Of a stretch of DNA of 10,193 bases, positions 1 to 8,000 are shown one piece after another. The position numbers and the translations under genes are program-made. Source of the stretch: Phoronis pallida (taxonomy: Eukaryota; Phoronida; Phoronidae); contig JAOXYC010249455.1 of the NCBI GenBank assembly GCA_028565715.1, positions 1 to 10,193 of the forward strand. Direction: 5' to 3'. The notes beneath the pieces were generated by a model. That model was not told where the DNA came from. It did no database searches and was given only the letters and a program-made list of their open reading frames with translations. Within the stretch, counting starts at the first letter, position 1; each line of letters begins with the position of its first letter.

Positions 1-158
1 TCATTAATTGTTGATTTGTTTTTTCCATTTTTTAAATCAATATTTTTACCTTTTCTACACTAAGCAATTATTCGTTAGTTCTTCTCCCTTCTCCTGTTTT
101 TTAAAAATTAAAAGTGAATTTGAAAATTTCTAAATTAATATTTTGTGATTCATCCCAG

Positions 159-342
159 GATAATGCTGGTGGAGAGTATACCAGAAAACCTAACATATCC
201 CAGTGGCAGTCCAAGCCATCCATCAACCTACAGTGCATGGAAGCAGTTACTGAACGTTGCTGAGAAATCCATCAACATCTCAGCGTTTTACTGGTCACTG
301 AGGGGGGTGGATCTGAACTCAACTGACCCCTCTGATTGGCAG
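159..342 (+). CDS. PLD3: PLD3-like exon a (first in window)
   Basis: The acceptor is ttcatcccag at 149-158. The first base completes a codon from the upstream exon, then 61 codons follow, ending on Gln before the donor gtgtgt (phase 0). It encodes the first beta-strand of the PLD fold ([10 protein letters not shown]), the serine/proline linker and the helix ending in [11 protein letters not shown], all typical of PLD3. The family cysteines that normally precede this point must be in an upstream exon. It has three N-glycosylation sequons (NLT, NIS, NST). Confidence 0.92.
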
Positions 343-3300
343 GTGTGTTAGTCAGGGTACTGTTGTGTCAAAAGGGGTTCAATGAATTTAAGTTGTTTTT
401 GAATTTGAAGCCATGAAATCAATATGCTTTTATTTTGAGGCTATTTGTGGTAAAATACAAATAAATGTATGCTTTTACTGGCAGAAAGTGATAAATTTTG
501 AAAAGACAGAAAAATTATTCCCAGTCTAGTTCTTATTTTTTCTGTCTTTCAAAATTAATCATGTGGTAAAATATGTTTTTGTGATCAGAATGTGTGACTA
601 TTTGAGGCAGAGTTTACCAACAATGCAGAAAAACATTGATGCCCTTTCAGTTTCGTTACCCGGAAACTTTCTAGAAAAATGGGGAGGATTATATATACAC
701 AAACAGTGGACGAAATTTATAGAATTTAGTAGTCTTCTCTTCCAAGAATTACCAATGATGATAGATTTACAGCTTGTGTTCTATGTCTGCCCTGATGTGA
801 AAGAATGAGGTTTTAAGTGGAAATGCAATCTTCATTTCTTACATGAGTGATATCAAGTCAACTCATTTATCCCTTGAGAGTTGAAGTCAGTTGTTATTCA
901 TAACATTGAACATGATTGTCAGACTCAAGGCTATGTGGTATTTTGGAAAGGCGGTGGCATATTTCTTTTTTCTCACATGATAAGTTCAATCTCAAATGTA
1001 TTACGAAAATAACACACTCTGACGGATCACTGTATTCATACGCGACTCGTTTTTTCTTCGACAACGCGTCGTCTCTGTTTCATGTGAGAAAAAGAACAAT
1101 TAACTCGTCGTCATTGAATAATAAATTTCTCAAAACTCATCAAAATCCTCGCCAAAGGCTCGGATTTTGACTCATTTTGAGAAATTTATTATTCTATGAC
1201 ACTAGTTAATTATCCTCTGTGTCTAAAGATATTGTAAATGATACTACAGAGAAGCAGAAAATTTATTGATGCTCTTACAAATTGCCATTAGTCTGAAGTA
1301 ATATGAACAATTGCATGCATCTTAAAATGCATGCCAAATATCAAGTTTTGAATTTTTTCTCAGTTTTTTTTCTAAATTTTGATGTGGAATTTAATCCTGA
1401 CCATTAAATAAAACACATGTTACAAGCAAAATCTATTTCAATTCCATTGTTGATTTCTTTTCAAGTTTTAATCTATTTTAACAGAACAGTTTAACCATCA
1501 GAAATTGTTATTGATTTTCAGGGTGAAGATATTTTAAACAGTTTAATAGAAGCTGCAACAGATCGTGGTATACACATTAACATTGCGCAGAACAAGCCCA
1601 GTAAACTACAACCATCTAAAGATTCAGCAATCCTTGCAAACTTGAGTAAGATTTTTTGATTGTTGTCTGTTCAGACATTTTCTCCTCAACAATTTTTGTT
1701 TTATCAACATTTGGCAATTTGGTAGTACATTTTAATACAATGGCTGATGCATATTATTCTGCCATACTGGATTATCATTGTTGATTTCTGAAAAGTAAAA
1801 AGAAATCAATTGACTAATGCCTTCTTTATATGCAAATACCACTAACAAACCATCTGCGCTCAAGCAGTCATTCTGTCAAGATTTGCACATTGTGTTTTGG
1901 TACCAATTATTAGTTGGAAGGCTATAATTAGTAATTTCCTTTTAATTAATTTTTTCATGTTACAGGCTCCTAAAAAGTTTGGTCTCTTGTTGGAACACCC
2001 CAAAAATTTCTAATTTGATGACGAATCTCCTTATATTTTCAACAGGCCGCGTTGAAGTGCGTTCCCTGGATTTTGACCGCCTACTGGGCGGTGGTATACT
2101 ACACACTAAGTTCTGGTTGGTAGATGATAAACATTTCTATATTGGTAGTGCCAACATGGACTGGAGGTCTTTAACACAGGTAAGGTGAAATTGTGCTATA
2201 TGGAAAAACATGAGGTTAATGTTGAATTTTAAAATTAAAAGTTTTTTCTATTAAATTTCTTGGTACTCTCGAAATTTGGACAAGGTCCAATTATTGATAT
2301 TTGTGTGGAATAACGAGCTAGTGATCACAAGATTTTGATAAAAGAAACTAATGAAATCCCAGTCAAGTTGGTCCATAATTGGGCTTAACTAAAGTTTATT
2401 TAACTTTAATATTTTCAGGTCAAAGAAATGGGAATAGTTGCTTTCAACTGTACCTGTATGGCCAATGACTTGTCCAAGATATTTGAGGTGTACTGGCGGA
2501 TGGGGCGTGTCAATGCCACGGTTCCCATGTCAAGGGCATTATGGCCTCCAAGACTTGATACCAAAATCAACGGAAGCACACCGTTAAATCTGACTTTTTG
2601 GGGACCTGAGGAACAGACTGCTGAAGTTTACCTATCCGTTAGTTTTGCTCACTTTTCTATAATCATCCCTGTTAAGTATCAGTCAAATTGTAAGACAAAC
2701 TTTAAAAAATGACTTTTTCTGATTCGCCAATGATTGTGGATGATGTATTATCTTTTTACTGTCAATAACCAAATTATGGATTCTTATTGATGTTTGGAAA
2801 AATTCTAATTTCATTTCTTTTCTGAAAAGATTTACTCTAAAACATTTTCTATGACAAAATTGACAAAAAAATAATTGTTTTGCTTTCACACTTATGGTAC
2901 AAAATACATTCTTAACAAGGAAAGTTTTTTGTAGGCAAATGTTTAAAAATAAAAAAAAAATGGATCTGTTTCAAATCAAAACAGTTATTTTCATTAACAG
3001 AGTTCTCCATCATACTTCTGCCCACTTGGTCGAACTGTTGACATAGACGCCATCTTGAGTGTGATCAATGATGCCCAGGAATTTGTGTATATTGCTGTCA
3101 TGGACTACTTCCCTACATCACTGTACAGCCGACACCGTGTGTAAGTGATCGATGGAATACTGCGATTGAGCACTGAAATCGTTTATGTTCTCACATATAA
3201 CAAGCCCATTGAGAAGCACACGGTTGATGCTTTTAAGCAGCAAGCCAGTCCTTTGAATTCAATATATGTAGAATAATACTATAATACTCAGTTCTTATAT

Positions 3301-5924
3301 AGCCTTCTTGATTCAGAAACTCAAAGCCCTTTACAATACCCAATATCATTTCACAGAAATCTGTATGAGTGAAGATTTTTTTATTTCCCCTGAAATCAAA
3401 TTCTTGAAAAGGTTTCTTGTTCTGAACTCTTAGTTGTTTTATTATTTGTACATATATTATTTGAATTTACATACCAAATTGTTAAAATTTATTTGCAAAC
3501 AGTCTTAGGGCTGTTCCAGTAAAAATGGTATGGGAGGGGGTGGAAGGCACTTTTTTCTTTTACCTGCCACCCACATTTTTGATTTAATTTTGGGACCCGC
3601 CACCTACATTTTCTTAAAAAATAGGAATACGGCCACCCACATTTGTTTATTTTTTACCAACCCATTTTTTTTTCTTTGTCAACACAACCACCCATATTTT
3701 TATATTCTTTAAGGTAATAGCCACCCACCCAATTTTTATTCTTTCTTAATACAATGGGTGGCTGAAAAAATACCTGTAAAAAATCTATTTTTTAAAGTCA
3801 GTTGACTGTGGGAGAGTCTAGTTCTACTGTGTATGGGCCAATTTTGGTTTTGGGCATTTTGGGACATTAAATTAAAAGAGATGATGAGACGTTAGAAGAC
3901 CCACCCCTGAAAATTTGCATTACACAGAAAACACCAATGAACGACAATTTTTTAATTCTTTAAAGACCCACCCAGGACGTTTTCTCAACACCCGCCACCT
4001 ATATTTACGAATAAATTTGAAGAACGACCACCTACAATTTCGAATTTATTTCAAGACCCACCACCCACATTTTTTTAATTAATCTGCCTTCCACCCCTCC
4101 CATACCATTTTTACTGGAACAGCCCTTATTGTTTCATGTATAGAAATTTAATTAAATTGTCAAGGTCACTTCCAGTCTAGCGACTGTTATAGTCTTTTGG
4201 AAGTGTTCCTAATATTTATTGTTTTTCCTAATGATTGTAATTCTTGACATATTTGATAAAATAAAGATATTTTCTATTCTATTCTATTGTAGTTTCTGGC
4301 CAGTCATAGATGATGCACTAAGAGCTGCTGCGTTCAACCGGAAGGTCAAAGTTCACTTGCTTGCAAGTTGGTGGAATCACTCACGACCCGATCTCCCCAT
4401 GTATCTACGATCACTCAGTGCATTCCATCATCTGATAAATACAGTAAGTTGTCCCAAACAACCAATTTGAGAAGTTTATTCTGAAATAGATTATTTTAAT
4501 TACAAAAATTGCATTTTTTTCAATCAATTTGAGATTTTGGAGTTTTAAAATAAATGATATGCAACAACAATTGTTTTTTGTTGGAATAAGTAATTTATTT
4601 GACAACAGGGCTTGGATGGTGGCAAGATAATTGTTCAAATGGGGGGATTAAAAGGACAGGTCCCACAATTCTGTTTTTAGAAAAATTAAAAGTAACTATG
4701 TAGTATGGCTGGTCTAAGTTGAGTTCGGTACACTATTGTTTGAATTTTTCTTTTAATTCATTCAATTCCATGATTACCACCAGAAGCGATTCTAATGATT
4801 TCTCAATCAACTTTCTAAAAGATGTTGATACTCAAATTAATATGTTTGATTCTCTTGTAGAAACTCTTCCATGTGCCAGCCAATGAGAGACAAGCTAAGA
4901 TTCCGTTTGCCCGTGTCAATCACAACAAGTACATGGTGACTGATAGAGTAGCATATATAGGTACTGTACATAGTATATCTAGTCGGAGACTTACAACTCG
5001 TAATTAATCCGTGTAAAATTGTAAACATATAAATTGTTGCATTTTTAAAAGTTTATTTGTTGAACGTTGTTCAAATTGATAATTTCTTGGTCACATTAAT
5101 TTTGATAATTAAAAAAAAAATCATCTTCTAAAATGTAACAGACATTCTAATTAAATAACATATCTCGGTTTTTATATAACATCCTTGATATTTCATTGGA
5201 GGATTGTCAGTCATATTGATATCAAATAGGTGCTCCACGCTTTAGTCATCAGAAGTGCGTTTGTGCAAAGTCAGTATATCAGAGTGCACTTTTGATACGT
5301 GTCTTCATGTAAAGTTTCATTTCTTTCGCAATTCATATTGAAACTGATGTGTGCACTTCATTCTGTCAGGCTGGTACATCTTCATTAACTGTCTCCCCAT
5401 TGGGCCAATCTTGTGTATGGGTCCTTTGTTGAACATAACTTACTTGCATCTGAGTCAAAAAATTCAAAGGGGAGTTTTTGTGTCCGTTTTTTTAAAACTT
5501 TTTTTCGGATAAAAAGCTCCCAAATCACGCCTTACAGATTTTTTTGAATTTTTTTTCTCAGATGCAAGTTAGTTATGTTCATCAAAGGACTCGTACACAA
5601 AATTTCTAGTTGATTTGAATTTTGACGCCAGATTGGGACGGACGAAGAGACAGTGGCGTTAAGATTTAGGAAAAATTATTATTTACCTGATACTTTGTAG
5701 GAACCTCCAACTGGTCCATGGATTACTTCAACAACACTGCTGGTGTGGGTTTCGTTGTCAACCAGACAGAGCCATCTGGTGTGAAGAATGATGACAGTTT
5801 ACGCGCGCAGTTACAGGCAGTGTTTGAGCGAGACTGGAACTCGGGGTATGCACTTCCTGTTCCTGACACAAATCAGGTCAATGTAAATACTCTGAACTAT
5901 ACAGCTGCAAGGGATGATCTGTAG
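159..5924 (+). CDS. PLD3: PLD3-like 5' exonuclease / phospholipase D family protein, 3' eight exons (N-terminus outside window)
   Basis: Exons at 159-342, 1522-1645, 2046-2179, 2419-2637, 3001-3140, 4293-4443, 4861-4960 and 5701-5924 join in one frame and encode 424 residues plus a split first codon. The start LVESIP, the two motifs HTKFWLVD (window residues 122-129) and HNKYMVTD (338-345), and the strings [13 protein letters not shown] and GTSNWS identify the PLD3/PLD4 group, closest to PLD3. Human PLD3 is 490 aa, so about 70 N-terminal residues (cytosolic tail, signal anchor, first lumenal cysteines) are missing upstream. In the known family these are type II membrane proteins cleaved to soluble lysosomal enzymes that degrade single-stranded nucleic acid from the 5' end; lipid (BMP) synthesis has also been reported. 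About twelve N-x-S/T sequons fit a lumenal protein. All introns are GT...AG and no frameshift is seen. PLD4 is the alternative orthology; invertebrates may have one ancestral gene. Confidence 0.93.
493..556. repeat. Short foldback hairpin in intron 1
   Basis: The left arm around 494-518 contains attttgaaaagacagaaaaa, and the right arm around 532-555 contains ttttttctgtctttcaaaat, which is its reverse complement with one A/T indel. The loop is about 13 nt. This is a near-perfect stem of more than 20 bp, compatible with a short MITE remnant or a structured intronic RNA. No target duplication is obvious. Confidence 0.7.
963..1217. repeat. Nested inverted-repeat element in intron 1 (MITE-like)
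   Basis: A near-palindromic hairpin is centred at about 1155. The left arm (about 1097-1150) carries gaataataaatttctcaaaa; the right arm (about 1160-1208) carries ttttgagaaatttattattc; the tip is ccaaaggct between GAGG/CGGA flanks. The left arm is preceded by catgtgagaaaaagaa (1081-1096), which is also the reverse complement of ttctttttt/ctcacatg at 963-979. One arm can therefore pair two ways. The loop at 980-1080 is rich in CG dinucleotides (acgcgactcg, caacgcgtcg), unlike the rest of the intron. The outer boundaries and any target duplication are uncertain. Confidence 0.6.
1522..1645 (+). CDS. PLD3: PLD3-like exon b
   Basis: The acceptor is ttgattttcag at 1511-1521. The exon reads 41 codons from GEDILNSL to LANL plus one base before gtaag (phase 1). 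It covers the helix and the following beta-strand ([13 protein letters not shown]), equivalent to the GVNVRIAVSKPSG stretch of vertebrate PLD3. It joins in frame to the preceding exon on Gln. Confidence 0.9.
1646..2045 (+). other. PLD3-like intron 2
   Basis: This 400-bp phase 1 intron runs from gtaaga to ttttcaacag. An alternative upstream acceptor (atgttacag, 1966) was considered. It would add about 80 bases with no PLD similarity, whereas the chosen site gives the conserved Ser-Arg-Val-Glu-Val-Arg join. Nothing else is seen. Confidence 0.8.
2046..2179 (+). CDS. PLD3: PLD3-like exon c with first catalytic HKD motif
   Basis: The exon starts after ttttcaacag; its first two bases complete a Ser codon. 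It then encodes 44 residues up to SLTQ before the donor gtaagg (phase 0). It contains HTKFWLVD (2102-2125), the first HxKxxxxD motif, followed by [12 protein letters not shown], the conserved [13 protein letters not shown] block of PLD3/PLD4. The His of this motif belongs to the catalytic centre shared by the two halves of the enzyme. The sequence is intact with no substitution in the motif. Confidence 0.95.
2419..2637 (+). CDS. PLD3: PLD3-like exon d
   Basis: The acceptor is aatattttcag; 73 codons run from [10 protein letters not shown] to AEVYLS before the donor gttagt (phase 0 on both sides). NCTC corresponds to the NCSC of human PLD3, whose two cysteines pair with two lumenal cysteines just after the membrane anchor, here outside the window. 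[10 protein letters not shown] is a strongly conserved helix. The second half ([20 protein letters not shown]) is the more variable linker between the two PLD half-domains and carries several sequons. Confidence 0.92.
2638..3000 (+). other. PLD3-like intron 4
   Basis: This 363-bp phase 0 intron runs from gttagt to tttcattaacag. It is AT-rich with an A10 run near 2951-2960. No gene, repeat pair or conserved motif was recognised. Confidence 0.8.
3001..3140 (+). CDS. PLD3: PLD3-like exon e
   Basis: It begins at AGT TCT CCA after ttaacag and runs 46 codons ([19 protein letters not shown] to SRHR) plus two bases, then gtaagt. Two GT donors overlap at 3139 and 3141. Only the second (gtaagt) gives the two-base remainder that fits the next exon as Val then FWPVIDD. 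CPLGRT matches CPSGRT of PLD3, and the strand [13 protein letters not shown] starts the second half-domain. Confidence 0.92.
3566..3737 (+). repeat. 33-bp periodic CCACCYACATTTT repeats inside the MITE (left block)
   Basis: Copies of a GCCACCCACATTTTT-like unit begin near 3566, 3599, 3632, 3687 and 3719, with a weaker copy (accaacccatttttt) at 3656. Most spacings are close to 33 bp. An inverted copy (aatgggtggct) follows at 3753-3763. The period is a multiple of three, so the open frame across it reads as an 11-residue repeat (PATHIF / PATYIF / TATHIC). That is a by-product, not evidence of a protein. Confidence 0.75.
3898..4077 (+). repeat. CCACCYACATTTT repeats inside the MITE (right block)
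   Basis: Further units at about 3900 (acccacccctgaaaattt), 3965, 3991 (cgccacctatattta), 4027 (gaccacctacaattt) and 4058 (cccaccacccacattttt) have the same orientation as the left block. They are spaced roughly 30-35 bp from 3965 on. The shared orientation in both halves means they are not simply part of the terminal inverted repeat. Confidence 0.65.
4293..4443 (+). CDS. PLD3: PLD3-like exon f
   Basis: The single base after tattgtag completes Val; 50 codons run from [14 protein letters not shown] to FHHLINT, then the donor gtaagt (phase 0). [10 protein letters not shown] and [13 protein letters not shown] match FWPAIDDGLR and VKVRLLISCWGHS of human PLD3. The Cys of the human strand is Trp here (window residue 293), discussed in the findings. 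Confidence 0.92.
4444..4860 (+). other. PLD3-like intron 6
   Basis: This 417-bp phase 0 intron runs from gtaagt to gattctcttgtag. The sequence is AT-rich; the small open frames on either strand have no family resemblance. No repeat or regulatory motif was identified. Confidence 0.8.
4861..4960 (+). CDS. PLD3: PLD3-like exon g with second catalytic HKD motif
   Basis: The exon encodes [16 protein letters not shown], then [17 protein letters not shown] split after one base before gtactg (phase 1). HNKYMVTD (4921-4944) is the second HxKxxxxD motif. The exon corresponds to [25 protein letters not shown] of human PLD3 and is the most conserved stretch in the window. The last motif residue is the canonical Asp, whereas human PLD3 has Glu there. 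Confidence 0.95.
4961..5700 (+). other. PLD3-like intron 7
   Basis: This 740-bp phase 1 intron runs from gtactg to tactttgtag. It contains the foldback element at 5385-5662, which ends only about 38 bp before the acceptor. The left 420 bp show no recognisable feature. Confidence 0.85.
5385..5662. mobile_element. Foldback MITE-like element flanked by TTAA
   Basis: The element is a near-complete palindrome centred at about 5497. The main arms are 5412-5467 (gtcctttgttgaacataact, then acttgcatctgag) and 5547-5600 (ctcagatgcaagt, then agttatgttcatcaaaggac). Inner arms ggggagtttttgtgtccg (5469-5486) and cggataaaaagctccc (5506-5521) pair as well. Outer arms share actgtctc / gagacagt and ccaatct / agattgg. 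The right arm is longer by an insertion of a few tens of bases. TTAA occurs at 5385-5388 and 5659-5662; it may be the target duplication or part of the terminal repeat. There is no coding capacity. Confidence 0.75.
5701..5924 (+). CDS. PLD3: PLD3-like terminal exon
   Basis: The exon begins with the two bases that complete Gly of GTSNWS after ttgtag, then encodes 73 residues to TAG at 5922-5924. [15 protein letters not shown] matches GTSNWSGNYFTETAG of human PLD3. The helix [18 protein letters not shown] matches LRSQLEAIFLRDWDSPYS. The C-terminus ends AARDDL, without the cysteine found near the end of human PLD3 (ACRLL). Four sequons (NWS, NNT, NQT, NYT) are present. Confidence 0.93.
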
Positions 5925-6665
5925 CCAATGTTAATGTAGTTTGTAAATGAAAAGATAGATGGCACTAGCACCCACAGAAAGCAAGCACAAGTAATGCAGA
6001 TCAGTAGTTGTGAAGTGTGAAGGTCAGTTTCTATATCTGGTACCACATTCACCATGGACACTCATGCAACAGAAATAATTCCATTGTGTGAGCTGCATGA
6101 GTTCATGTACCAGATGTTGCAAGACTATCAGACCCTATCGTGAAAACTGTTAGTGTGTGTTGCTAGAACTGGAAGCAAAAATATCATCAGTGTCAATGGG
6201 GTCACCAGTCTCCTTGACTAGCAAGTATTTTTGAAACTGAAACAGTTTTCAAAATGTCTGTCTTCAGAATGTGAGGCCAACTTGCTTGTCTGGAACAATG
6301 TCAATTGTGAAATTTCAGAGGGTAATCGACACGTGTGCCACCTAGTGACTCCTGTAAATGTGGCATTACTTAAAGAGTTGTGACAAGTAGTGGATCATAG
6401 TAGTTTATCAAAACAGGTCAATATTGAGAGTCTACGTATCCTGGGAAACAATTTGAAACAAAAATATTAACATGTGTTTGATAAAGATAAGTTCTATGTG
6501 ATATTGTTAGCACAGCATTTAAGGTTATGACTGGCATAGTTTTAAATCCTCCCAATTGCAGGCTATTTATTCTATAAGCATGTACTTATTGTGATCTGTG
6601 TTGACAATTTGGTGCTATTTATATTTATAAATCTTAAAGTAACACAACCGGTTTCAGGCTGTGCC

Positions 6666-6977
6666 AAGGTTTAGAAACACAATTTGGGAGTTCTATTCGT
6701 TGGATCAGAAATGGCTTCACGAAGTTATGAACTTTGAGTTGAGACAAACACCTCGTATAGTTGTGATTTAATGCCAACCACCCCAGATTGTTATTCATGC
6801 TGCCGCCCGAATAACAATCGAGCCGTCTGAATGACAGGCACGAACAAGGAATCGGCGGTTTGGCATTAAATCACTAAAACTCGACGGATTTCTTATTAGT
6901 TTGGCTCTACTCAAAGGTCATAACATCAAGAGTGCAATCTTGACCGACCAAAAAATCCAAAATGTGTTTTTATACCT
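6666..6977. repeat. Long imperfect inverted repeat in the 3' UTR (MITE-like)
   Basis: Four nested arm pairs lie in order. The outermost is aggtttagaaacacaatttgg (6667-6687) with its counterpart ccaaaatgtgtttttatacct (6957-6977). Next are gttatgaactttgagttgag (6724-6743) with ctctactcaaaggtcataac (6905-6924), then gtgatttaatgccaa (6763-6777) with the perfect complement ttggcattaaatcac (6860-6874). Innermost, gattgttattc (6786-6796) pairs perfectly with gaataacaatc (6809-6819) around a 12-nt GC-rich loop. Weaker complementarity may extend further out. The interior right arm has about 30 extra bases. No target duplication was identified. Confidence 0.8.
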
Positions 6978-7256
6978 TAGAGAGCGAACATGGGTCTTTA
7001 AAAGCACTTATATCTTTCAAAAACTAATTTGTTCTTAGACATGATCCAGTGAAATCAGACATCATTTTTAAAAGTTAATTGCTCAAGGGAAGTGATGTTA
7101 AGTTATGTTAGCTCATACTGTGAATTTGAGTATGTATACTGTTTGGGCTGGGAAATATGTAAAAGCTAAATGCAAACAATCTATTTCTAGCCTAAATCCC
7201 CAGGTTTAAGCCCATCATTTAGTATTGTATTTCTTTTCATTCAACACAACATATTA

Positions 7257-7262
7257 AATAAA
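7257..7262 (+). terminator. Proximal poly(A) signal candidate AATAAA
   Basis: AATAAA is followed by tgataaaaaataatacc, with a weakly T-rich region beyond. It would give a UTR of about 1.35 kb. Further hexamers lie at 7385-7390 and 7415-7420. Selection among them cannot be made from sequence alone. Confidence 0.4.
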
Positions 7263-7315
7263 TGATAAAAAATAATACCCAATTTGCTGTCGACAGATAT
7301 AACTTATATACTTAT

Positions 7316-7323
7316 TGTAAATA
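7316..7323 (+). promoter_or_regulatory. Pumilio-type motif TGTAAATA
   Basis: TGTAAATA fits the consensus UGUANAUA bound by Pumilio/PUF repressors in 3' UTRs. An 8-mer can occur by chance in AT-rich DNA, so function is not established. Confidence 0.3.
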
Positions 7324-7338
7324 TATAAAAAGGGAATT

Positions 7339-7385
7339 TGTGCTTTCATTGACTATATATAAGAACTTAAATGTGCTTTCATTGA
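7339..7385 (+). repeat. 14-bp direct repeat in the 3' UTR
   Basis: tgtgctttcattga occurs at 7339-7352 and again, identically, at 7372-7385, 33 bp apart. The second copy runs into AATAAA at 7385. It is probably a small local duplication. Confidence 0.7.
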
Positions 7386-7522
7386 ATAAAAATGGATCTG
7401 TTGTTTATTTTTGTAATAAATATATTAATGTTAAGCACAATATGCATAGTATAGTTTTACTTGTTAGTCACAAATAGATATGTAGTAATTAGTTATTTTG
7501 AATGAGCATGTTTTAAAAATAC

Positions 7523-7530
7523 TGTAAATA
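7523..7530 (+). promoter_or_regulatory. Second Pumilio-type motif TGTAAATA
   Basis: A second exact TGTAAATA lies about 200 bases downstream of the first. If the shorter poly(A) site near 7257 is used, both motifs are excluded from the mRNA. Confidence 0.3.
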
Positions 7531-8000
7531 TCCTGTATAATGCTATGGACTATTCAATGAAGAGTGGTGCCATTAGATATAGAACCAGGAGTCGAGGTTA
7601 GTATTGGTATTTACCAGGAAGATTGTGGTGTATTGTTTGTCCATGATATACTTTAATTACTCTGATTCTATAGTTTAAAAAACTTATGGGAAAGCAGGTC
7701 ATGGAATGTTTGTATTGTGTTTGTTTATACTCAATAAGCATTACCTGAAGATCTGAATAAGTATTGCTTTAATTTATTTTCATATATTATACTTATGATG
7801 TATTGTTTTTTTTTTGCCTACTGCTTTCATGTTACAAAAGAACAAAAATGGATGTGTTTACTATTATATTCAGTCTTGAATTGTTCACTTTTCTTGCCAA
7901 TTTTAATAGTGTTTTAAAATATACTCACCATCAGTGAACAAGTCAATGCTTTGTTTTTTAAATGTGTTATCCTAACTGTTGAGTAATTTTGTTTTTAGCT

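Larger units (their letters stand above)
343..1521 (+). other. PLD3-like intron 1 with two hairpin elements
   Basis: This 1.18-kb phase 0 intron runs from gtgtgt to ttgattttcag. It holds no credible coding sequence; the open frames at 563-808 and 916-1170 are low-complexity shadows. Its notable content is a hairpin at 493-556 and a nested inverted-repeat element at 963-1217, described separately. A small perfect stem (GCATGCAT...ATGCATGC) lies near 1314-1335. Confidence 0.8.
3505..4128. mobile_element. PIF/Harbinger-like MITE with TTA target duplication
   Basis: The element is 3508-4125 (618 bp). Its left end begins GGGCTGTTCCAGTAAAAATG, and the right end is the exact reverse complement of this. 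The terminal repeats continue through atggtatgggagg(g)ggtggaaggca with a single G indel, about 41 bp in total. TTA flanks both ends (3505-3507 and 4126-4128). A 3-bp TTA duplication and GGGC...GTTC termini are typical of PIF/Harbinger non-autonomous elements. There is no transposase coding capacity. The interior is built from degenerate CCACCCACATTTT units. Confidence 0.9.
3141..4292 (+). other. PLD3-like intron 5, carrying a complete MITE
   Basis: This 1.15-kb phase 2 intron runs from gtaagt to attctattgtag. Just over half of it is the MITE at 3508-4125; the flanks contain only AT-rich unique sequence. The tract ttctattctattctattgtag before the acceptor is a short TATTC repeat that doubles as the polypyrimidine tract. 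Confidence 0.85.

Noticed and set aside
563-808. 81-codon plus-strand open frame in intron 1
   Set aside because: No splice sites fit the PLD3-like gene, it has no family resemblance, and it lies inside an intron whose flanking exons join correctly without it.
916-1170. 84-codon plus-strand open frame
   Set aside because: It runs through the inverted-repeat element at 963-1217; the translation is a by-product of the palindrome.
1966-2045. Alternative acceptor (atgttacag) for PLD3-like exon c
   Set aside because: It would insert non-conserved residues, whereas the acceptor at 2045 restores the family alignment.
3530-3712. 60-codon frame with an 11-residue repeat (PATHIF, PATYIF)
   Set aside because: The repeat comes from the 33-bp DNA period inside the MITE; the right block does not keep the frame.
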